Below are positions 7,603 through 11,906 of a stretch of DNA of 11,906 nucleotides, one piece after another (the stretch's first letter is position 1; every line of letters begins with the position of its first letter). The translations under genes and the position numbers were made by a program. This DNA is from Treponema sp. UBA6988 (GTDB lineage Bacteria > Spirochaetota > Spirochaetia > Treponematales > Treponemataceae). The stretch is taken from the NCBI GenBank assembly GCA_002448445.1, contig DJYC01000030.1, positions 1-11,906 on the forward strand, read 5' to 3'. The notes below the pieces were generated by a model that saw only the letters and a list, made by a program, of their open reading frames with translations, had not been told where the DNA came from and ran no database searches.

Positions 7603-7634
7603 CTACGCCCACCATCCAATCGGGGTAGGCGTAG
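7603..7634. other. Imperfect inverted repeat upstream of the barrel gene
   Basis: CTACGCC (7603-7609) pairs with GGCGTAG (7628-7634); after one mismatch the stem extends with ACC/GGT, enclosing a short loop. It lies between the lipoprotein stop and the barrel gene start, about 14 bp before that ATG. Neither side carries a clear T-run, so it is not a standard intrinsic terminator. It could be a 5'-UTR hairpin, an mRNA stability element, an operator, or a short extragenic repeat. Confidence 0.55.
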
Positions 7635-7651
7635 TTTGTAAAAGGTAAAAA

Positions 7652-8095
7652 CTATCTATTAAAGACTGTGCCTTTTGAAATTGTTTCTGAGCCAATCTTA
7701 AAGGTTTCTTCTACGGTCAAACTATTTCCTGCAACCTCATTAGGCTTCAGCTTTGAAATCTGTACAGTATGGTTAACATCGGTAACCTCGTATATATTAA
7801 CATTGTCAGCACCGTTCATATTTTCATTGGACAAGCTCCATGTGTATCCATCGTTGTCTACAGCCTTTCCGTCAATCCAGACATTGAGCTTATAGCGGCC
7901 TGCAAGATTTGAGTTGTTAAATTTAAGCTCAACCTTTTTTCCGCTTGATGTTTTTGCAGTATAAGTAACATCAAAAAGATAAGCAGTCTGGGACATTGAG
8001 CCAACCATTGCTTCTGCAAACTCCATACAAGAAGTAAGCGATGCAACAAGCCCAAGCATGAATACTGTAACCAAAACCTTTACTGTTTTTCTCAT
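7652..8095 (-). CDS. Small secreted lipoprotein of unknown function
   Basis: A 147-residue protein with a lipoprotein signal: charged MRKTVK, hydrophobic core, lipobox SLTSC with Cys23 as the lipidated residue. The mature part is predicted mostly beta, with YLFDVTYTAKTSSGKKVELK, KLNVWIDGKAV and a C-terminal TFKIGSETISKGTVF, and could be a single small beta-sandwich. I do not recognise a family. The ATG at 8093-8095 is chosen because a GAGGAGA ribosome binding site (8102-8108) precedes it and the lipobox is then correctly placed. A longer reading from a TTG at 8158 would run through the promoter region. It appears to be its own transcription unit, upstream of the barrel gene and possibly co-transcribed with it. 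Confidence 0.85.
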   Translation of the reverse strand: MRKTVKVLVTVFMLGLVASLTSCMEFAEAMVGSMSQTAYLFDVTYTAKTSSGKKVELKFNNSNLAGRYKLNVWIDGKAVDNDGYTWSLSNENMNGADNVNIYEVTDVNHTVQISKLKPNEVAGNSLTVEETFKIGSETISKGTVFNR

Positions 8096-8122
8096 ATTGA
8101 ATCTCCTCTGTTGTAGGTTAAT

Positions 8123-8158
8123 ATTATATACCGTAATCCAATTTTTGGCACTTGTCAA
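8123..8158 (-). promoter_or_regulatory. Probable promoter of the lipoprotein gene
   Basis: Minus-strand TATAAT at 8123-8128, about 27 bp before the ATG. A perfect TTGACA lies at 8153-8158, but the spacing between them is 24 bp, too long for normal sigma70 use. At the correct 17-bp spacing only the weak GTGCCA is available. Either the -10 acts with an activator, or the TTGACA pairs with a poorer -10 (TACGGT) 17 bp away. Confidence 0.5.
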
Positions 8159-8179
8159 CCAAAATACAAAAAATCAATA

Positions 8180-8461
8180 TCATTTGCTCAACAAGCGGAT
8201 AACTAGAAGAATTATAAAGCAAAGTACAAAAAAAGCAAAAAGGCCTGCAAGTATGAATAAATCTCTTTTGTTCATTCTCCGCCTAAACTCTCGGTCATTT
8301 TTATAAATTGATTCAATTCCTTCTGTTGTAGATAATTCCTTTGCCCTGTCTTCAGCTGCTTTTCTTCGTATTTCCATTTCTCTTTCAATCAGTCGGTAAA
8401 TAATATAAGTGACCAAAATAAAAACAAGAAGTAAAAGTAATGGAAAAATAAGTCTATTCAT
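8180..8461 (-). CDS. Small protein with two membrane segments, unknown function
   Basis: 93 residues: a transmembrane segment at about 4-23, a highly charged middle (about 24-66, rich in Arg, Glu, Lys; helical, possibly coiled), and a second transmembrane segment at about 68-90. No known family is recognised. The ATG at 8459-8461 is chosen because AAGGA lies eight bases upstream; a longer in-frame reading to 8524 adds residues that overlap the end of the neighbouring gene. It lies 25 bp downstream of the PH-like membrane protein gene and is the last gene of the minus-strand run. Two hairpin helices with a charged cytosolic or periplasmic loop would suit a small accessory membrane protein, but this is only a description. 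Confidence 0.7.
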   Translation of the reverse strand: MNRLIFPLLLLLVFILVTYIIYRLIEREMEIRRKAAEDRAKELSTTEGIESIYKNDREFRRRMNKRDLFILAGLFAFFVLCFIILLVIRLLSK

Positions 8462-8486
8462 TTTTGTTTTCCTTATAAAATTTATT

Positions 8487-9047
8487 TTATACAAAGTAAT
8501 CAAATTTGCTTGTTTCAACACCATTGCAGCCGGCTTTTTCCGAATGAAAATCTATGTTAGGATTTTTTTCTTTTACAAAGCTAAAGAATTCCTTCATTTC
8601 ATCATTATGAGTATAATATTTTATGACAGCCCTCTGAACTTCTTCTTCATAACCAAATTCAGGCATTTCCATATAGCTTATTATGAATTCATCAATACTA
8701 TGCCTGTATCCTCGAGCTTTATAATGAACTATGCTTACAATTTTTTTGTATTCAAGATTTTGAACACCTTCGTTTTTTACAGAAAAGCTTGTGTCATCAT
8801 ATTCAAGCTTCCAAAAAATGGTTCGGAAAAAAGTAACAATTGCACAAATAAGAATGACCAAGTAAAAAAACACGACGCGGGGTTCAAGTTCCTGTACTTT
8901 CTTAAATTTAATTTCCCCATTTGATATGTCCAAATTACTATGTTCAACAAAAAAGATTTCCTTTCCGAATATTGCAAATACAATCAATGCTAGTATTACA
9001 ATTCCCAATAAAACAGGCGTGACTTTTCTTCTAATAATTTTTGTCAT
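8487..9047 (-). CDS. Two-TM membrane protein with a PH-like cytosolic domain
   Basis: 186 residues. Transmembrane segments at about 10-30 and 58-77, separated by a short loop, then a soluble domain of about 105 residues starting LEYDDTSFSVKNEGVQNLEYKKI and ending in a helix (EMKEFFSFVKEK). The pattern of two helices followed by strands with an 'edge-strand, YKKI, strand' core resembles bacterial PH-like / YcxB-type membrane proteins, but the match is by shape, not by a diagnostic motif. Its ATG overlaps the TGA of the preceding truncated paralogue gene by 4 bp (ATGA), so it is very likely translationally coupled to it. Function unknown. In polymorphic-toxin regions such small membrane proteins are often immunity proteins, a possibility raised only by the neighbour with an immunity-type domain. 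Confidence 0.7.
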   Translation of the reverse strand: MTKIIRRKVTPVLLGIVILALIVFAIFGKEIFFVEHSNLDISNGEIKFKKVQELEPRVVFFYLVILICAIVTFFRTIFWKLEYDDTSFSVKNEGVQNLEYKKIVSIVHYKARGYRHSIDEFIISYMEMPEFGYEEEVQRAVIKYYTHNDEMKEFFSFVKEKNPNIDFHSEKAGCNGVETSKFDYFV

Positions 9048-9538
9048 TTTGATTCAGCCTTAGAATTTTCTGTATTGATAACCTTTTCAAATATTTTATT
9101 TATATCTCCAGAGATGCACTTATATCTTTCTTTAGCGCGAAAATTACACCTAAAGACATTGTTTTTTACGTTTACACATTTTACTTCCAACGTATTTATG
9201 TTCAATTCAAACGTATGATTTCTTTCATTTATGATTGTGATTGTATTTTCATCCCTGAATTCCATGCTTTTGATAAATTTCCACTGAACATCTTTTTCAA
9301 GATATTTATCCATTTCTATGGCATAAATGGGAACAGAGCGAGAATTTTTTGGCTCCTCAGCTGATTCAATTACAACAATGCCAAAAAACCATTTACCATT
9401 ATCAGATACATTTACGGCGCTTCGGTAAACAAGATTTCCTTTTGTTAGCGTTGCAACTTCCGGCGGCGGCAACCTCTTTGCAAAAGATGATGCGGCGAAC
9501 ATTATCAATATTGATAGCAGCGTAAAAAGTTTTTTCAT
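9044..9538 (-). CDS. Secreted paralogue lacking the C-terminal NTF2-fold domain
   Basis: 164 residues with a clear signal peptide (MKKLFTLLSILIMFAASSFA, then KRLPPPEV). It is a tandem paralogue of the 240-residue gene immediately upstream: nearly the same first 28 residues, and matching blocks such as VPIYAIE, KSMEF, NHTFELNINT and EVKCV. After INKIFEK (residues 146-152) it jumps to VINTENSKAES, which corresponds to the last strand of the partner (VINAENSQVES). Thus 79 residues, almost the whole NTF2-like immunity domain, are missing exactly in frame. It starts one base after the partner's stop codon and its TGA overlaps the next ATG. It may be a degraded duplicate or a stand-alone use of the N-terminal domain. 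Confidence 0.8.
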   Translation of the reverse strand: MKKLFTLLSILIMFAASSFAKRLPPPEVATLTKGNLVYRSAVNVSDNGKWFFGIVVIESAEEPKNSRSVPIYAIEMDKYLEKDVQWKFIKSMEFRDENTITIINERNHTFELNINTLEVKCVNVKNNVFRCNFRAKERYKCISGDINKIFEKVINTENSKAESK

Positions 9539-9539
9539 T

Positions 9540-10262
9540 TTATTCCCCGTGAATCACAGATTCAACCTGAGAGTTTTCTGCATTGATTACGATTTCAAAA
9601 ACTCCGCCAACATAGCCTTCTGGTAGAGTGCCTGTTATAATCCATTTGTCTTTATATCTTTTGATGCGGTAAGGCTGTTCACCTTTAATGCTTTCTTCTC
9701 CATAAATTGGAATCAAAACTTTTTCTGCAACATTTACAAGGTCTTCTAGCTTTGTTAGTTTTTTTACCTCTGGCTGGGTTCTTTTATATTTGTACTTTGC
9801 ATTATTGTTTACAAAATCTTCAAATTTCTTTTCATAAATTTCATTTATGTTTCTAGGGATGCATTTATATTCTTTATAGCTAAAGACATTGTTTTCCGTG
9901 TCTACGCATTTGACTTCAAAAGTGTTTATGTTCAATTCAAAAGTATGGTTCCATTCATTTACAATTGTAATTGTTTCATCATCCTTGAATTCCATGCTTT
10001 TGATTTCAATCCATTGAACATCCCTTTCAAGATTAGTGTCCTCTTCTATGGCATAAATTGGTATTCTATAAAAATATTTGGGTTCATCTACGGATTCTAT
10101 TCTAACCGTACCAAAAGACTGGTCATTGAAAGAATCTGAGGAGGCATAGTAAATAAAATTGCCTTTGGTGATAGGTTTAACTTCCGGCGGTGGCAACCTC
10201 TTTGCAAAAGATGATGCGGCAAACATTATCAATACTGACAATAGGGTAAAAACTTTTTTCAT
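9540..10262 (-). CDS. Secreted protein with C-terminal YbbC/YhhH-like NTF2-fold immunity domain
   Basis: 240 residues. Signal peptide 1-20 (SFA cleavage), an unrecognised mostly beta domain of about 30-135, a linker, then about 172-240 matching the NTF2-fold immunity family found next to Rhs-type and other polymorphic toxins. Family features seen: LVNVAEKVLIPIYGEESI (175-192), the PYRIKRYKDKWIITGTLPEG core (197-216), GGVFEIVI and the terminal HGE. Known members are thought to neutralise toxin domains; the target here is unknown and no toxin is visible in the window. Signal-bearing immunity proteins act outside the cytoplasm. The AGGAGA ribosome binding site lies four bases before the ATG. It follows the UDG-like gene by 24 bp, is followed after 1 bp by its truncated paralogue, and the DNA here is visibly more AT-rich than in the central metabolic genes, consistent with acquisition. 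Confidence 0.78.
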   Translation of the reverse strand: MKKVFTLLSVLIMFAASSFAKRLPPPEVKPITKGNFIYYASSDSFNDQSFGTVRIESVDEPKYFYRIPIYAIEEDTNLERDVQWIEIKSMEFKDDETITIVNEWNHTFELNINTFEVKCVDTENNVFSYKEYKCIPRNINEIYEKKFEDFVNNNAKYKYKRTQPEVKKLTKLEDLVNVAEKVLIPIYGEESIKGEQPYRIKRYKDKWIITGTLPEGYVGGVFEIVINAENSQVESVIHGE

Positions 10263-10277
10263 ACTTTCTCCTTTTAT

Positions 10278-10295
10278 TTAGTCACCTTAGTCACC
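10278..10295. repeat. 9-bp tandem duplication at the end of the UDG-like gene
   Basis: TTAGTCACC occurs twice in a row on the plus strand (10278-10286 and 10287-10295). The second copy holds the stop codon of the UDG-like gene, the first gives a second in-frame stop just beyond it. A small slippage-type duplication with no evident function. Confidence 0.85.
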
Positions 10296-11078
10296 GTTTG
10301 GTTTGAAAATTTCATCGCGGTGAATGTGGCCAAGTGATTCCAATGCTTTGGGTAAATCTGTACCCATGTTTTTTTTCTGGAAGTCATTTAAGTCAACCAA
10401 GAAGCGGTTCATGGAAAAGTGCTGGTAGACAAATACCTTCTTCCAAGCAGAATCTTCTTTTCCGTCTGGCAAAGTATAGGCTTGTTTTAATTCTTCGCGG
10501 TAGGAGGCAAAGATTCCGTTTTTCTTGAGTTCAGCATAGCCAACAAGCCATAATTGGGGTACAGTTTGACCCATACAGTTTTTTAGCAAAGCCTGATGCA
10601 GCTGGGCGGCTTTTTTTGCCATAAGAATCTGGCTTTCCTGAATAAGATTTTTTATTTGCTCAGATCCGTTCTTTTTTAGGTACTTTAAGTGGCTTGTCTT
10701 TGCCGTATGAACCGGTGTTTTGTTCATTATGATGACATTTTTCCTAAAATCCGTATGGAATTCAGGGTGGCGGCGGAAAAATCCTTCTGCTATGCGTCCG
10801 CTTTGGCCAACAAGATACTTGCGGTTTTTGGAAAGCTGTTCTTCTTTGCCGGGATTGTCACCTATGACAAGCAAGGTAATTTCATCGTCTTTTGTAAAAG
10901 AATCATAGGCTGTGTTGTAAACGACCGGTGTTTCTATTGGGTATTCTGGGGTATCCTTTACGGAAGCAGACTTTTGCAAAGGCTTTAATTCCTCTGCAAA
11001 AGCCGTATTCCATTGGTCGCATAATTCTTTGTATGAATTGCGGAAGGCTTGGAATGCCTCCCACTGTGCTTCATTCAC
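10287..11078 (-). CDS. Uracil-DNA-glycosylase superfamily protein
   Basis: 263 residues with the fold signature of the UDG superfamily: strand plus motif 1 LLVIGDNPGKEE (69-80), then YLVGQSGRIAEGFF (88-101), the second strand NVIIMNKTPVHT (114-125), LWLVGY (176-181), and VFVYQHFSMNRF (215-226) at the place of the His-containing motif of active enzymes. Classical members remove uracil from DNA. Here the catalytic-loop residues differ from the well-studied families (GDNPG rather than GEAPG or GQDPYH), and it lacks the four Cys of the iron-sulphur families 4 and 5, so the activity is uncertain. The start is GTG at 11076-11078, with GAGGA six to seven bases upstream; it overlaps the TAG of the preceding gene by one base, and no alternative ATG exists before residue 118. 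It is co-directional with the secreted genes downstream. Confidence 0.75.
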   Translation of the reverse strand: MNEAQWEAFQAFRNSYKELCDQWNTAFAEELKPLQKSASVKDTPEYPIETPVVYNTAYDSFTKDDEITLLVIGDNPGKEEQLSKNRKYLVGQSGRIAEGFFRRHPEFHTDFRKNVIIMNKTPVHTAKTSHLKYLKKNGSEQIKNLIQESQILMAKKAAQLHQALLKNCMGQTVPQLWLVGYAELKKNGIFASYREELKQAYTLPDGKEDSAWKKVFVYQHFSMNRFLVDLNDFQKKNMGTDLPKALESLGHIHRDEIFKPNGD

Positions 11079-11906
11079 TAGTATTCCTCTGAACCGTCAT
11101 TATAGAGAACTGCGTCTGTAATGCGGTAAGAAACCACGACTGGAACAGCCGGCATGTTTTCCTGCTCTTCCTGACCTACACTAAAGAAGCCCATTACACC
11201 GTGAGTTCCGTTCTTAAGGTAAGGAATATTGTCTTTTATCAGTTCACCGTTAAGATATACGCTCCAAGTCTGAGTTTCATCGTCTGCAACGAGCTTTAGC
11301 TTGTTCTGGGTGTTGTAACCAGACTTGATTGCCGGGTGGGAATAGAAATAAGCCGTACCCTTGTTGTTTGGCTGAACCAAATCTTTGTAGGTCTTTCCGT
11401 CCCATGTGTAAAGGGCATATTCACCGTCGGTATTGATTTCAAAGCGGATGTAATCCTTAAGGTAGCCGTTTGCCAAATCTGAATAACCAAAGACAAAACC
11501 GTAAGCAGACTTTGCGTAACCAGACTTCTTGGTAAACTCGCCTTCAATCATGTTGAACTGGCCATATTCTGGTGACGTATAGAAATAACCGTACTTGCTG
11601 CCTTCGTAATCAGATGTCCATTCCTCTGAATACTTTTCAAGGTTGTCAAGAACAGTTGCTTTCTTTTGTGCATCAGACTGGGCCTGTTTGCCACTTGTTG
11701 AGCCTGTATTCGTCTTAGAAGTAGTAGTTGTTGTAGTGGTCGTTGTTGTCTTTGTAGAAGGTGCAGCGTTATTCTTATTTGTGTTTGCGGCAATCTTCTG
11801 GTCGCTGGCCTTTTGTTCAGCCTGTTTCTTGGCGGCTTCCTGTGCAGCTTTTTGCTGAGCGGCTTTTTCTTCTGCGGCTTTCTTAGCAGCGGCTTGCTGT
11901 TCTGCA
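11078..11906 (-). CDS. C-terminal part of an Ala/Lys/Gln-rich protein with Thr linker and lectin-like domain (runs off window end)
   Basis: The open frame continues off the window with no start visible; 275 residues can be read. The first about 48 are an Ala/Lys/Gln/Glu-rich helical, probably coiled-coil stretch (as in TolA-like or PG-spanning proteins). Next come a Thr-rich linker with ten consecutive Thr, then a low-complexity Ser/Gly/Lys stretch. The last about 190 residues are a beta-rich domain: EYSEEWTSDYEGSKYGYF, YIRFEINTDGEYALYTWDGK, KLKLVADDETQTWSVYLNGE, GVMGFFSVG. This order of strands resembles concanavalin/LamG-like or DUF1080-type sugar-binding domains; the assignment is by pattern only. 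The in-frame ATG at 11551 is internal. The gene ends with a TAG that overlaps the GTG of the UDG-like gene. Likely envelope-associated, with the coil and linker acting as a spacer. Confidence 0.7.
   Translation of the reverse strand, partial: AEQQAAAKKAAEEKAAQQKAAQEAAKKQAEQKASDQKIAANTNKNNAAPSTKTTTTTTTTTTSKTNTGSTSGKQAQSDAQKKATVLDNLEKYSEEWTSDYEGSKYGYFYTSPEYGQFNMIEGEFTKKSGYAKSAYGFVFGYSDLANGYLKDYIRFEINTDGEYALYTWDGKTYKDLVQPNNKGTAYFYSHPAIKSGYNTQNKLKLVADDETQTWSVYLNGELIKDNIPYLKNGTHGVMGFFSVGQEEQENMPAVPVVVSYRITDAVLYNDGSEEY

Larger units (their letters stand above)
9044..10262 (-). repeat. Tandem gene duplication (imperfect direct repeat)
   Basis: The two paralogue genes form a direct repeat. The first 60 or so bases of each (9478-9538 and 10202-10262) are nearly identical at the DNA level, including silent positions through the signal peptide and the CGGCGGCGGCAACCTCTTTG-like stretch. 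Identity then falls, implying older divergence of the mature part or conversion of the 5' end. Confidence 0.8.

Noticed and set aside
8096..8158. TTG-initiated extension of the lipoprotein
   Set aside because: It overlaps the -10 box, and the lipobox would no longer be near the N-terminus.
8462..8524. 21-codon N-terminal extension of the small two-TM protein
   Set aside because: The internal ATG at 8461 has AAGGA at correct spacing; the extension overlaps the end of the upstream gene and adds no recognisable sequence.
11701..11740. Thr-codon run as a phase-variable repeat
   Set aside because: The codons are mixed (ACA, ACG, ACC, ACT) and are not a uniform short tandem repeat, so slippage is unlikely and would in any case be judged from copy variation.

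Overview
The window looks like a piece of a gut- or rumen-type spirochaete chromosome, most likely a Treponema. The basis is inference from gene content and style: pyruvate phosphate dikinase, an MgtE magnesium channel, several secreted or outer-membrane proteins of spirochaete type, moderately AT-rich DNA and strong AGGAG-type ribosome binding sites. No rRNA or marker gene is present, so the genus is a best guess.

Layout. (1) 1-2400, minus strand: the N-terminal third of pyruvate phosphate dikinase with a near-consensus sigma70 promoter, a 263-bp intergenic stretch holding an unusually GC-rich hairpin-forming segment, then mgtE. (2) 2401-2659: a divergent control region with two consensus-like promoters facing opposite ways. 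The mgtE-side leader is about 150 nt and contains a possible 28-codon leader ORF with a strong ribosome binding site. (3) 2660-6604, plus strand: a tight three-gene operon of a hotdog acyl-CoA thioesterase, a secreted class 3 lipase with an apparent C-terminal outer-membrane beta-barrel, and an ATP-grasp ligase. It meets the next minus-strand gene tail to tail with 2 bp between stop codons. (4) 6607-8095, minus strand: an outer-membrane barrel-like protein gene split by a ten-T tract inside its signal-peptide region (a candidate phase-variable gene in the OFF state), and a small lipoprotein. (5) 8180-11906, minus strand: a closely packed run of six genes. Reading with transcription: a large Ala/Lys/Gln-rich protein with a Thr linker and lectin-like C-terminal domain (runs off the window), a uracil-DNA-glycosylase-fold protein, two tandem secreted paralogues (one with a YbbC/YhhH-like NTF2-fold immunity domain and one that has cleanly lost it), a two-TM protein with a PH-like cytosolic tail, and a small two-TM protein.

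The most noteworthy points are the poly-T frameshift in the barrel gene, the 79-codon in-frame loss of the immunity domain in the tandem paralogue, the lipase-barrel fusion and its operon, and the leader upstream of mgtE. No tRNA, rRNA, CRISPR array, transposase or recognised riboswitch was seen.
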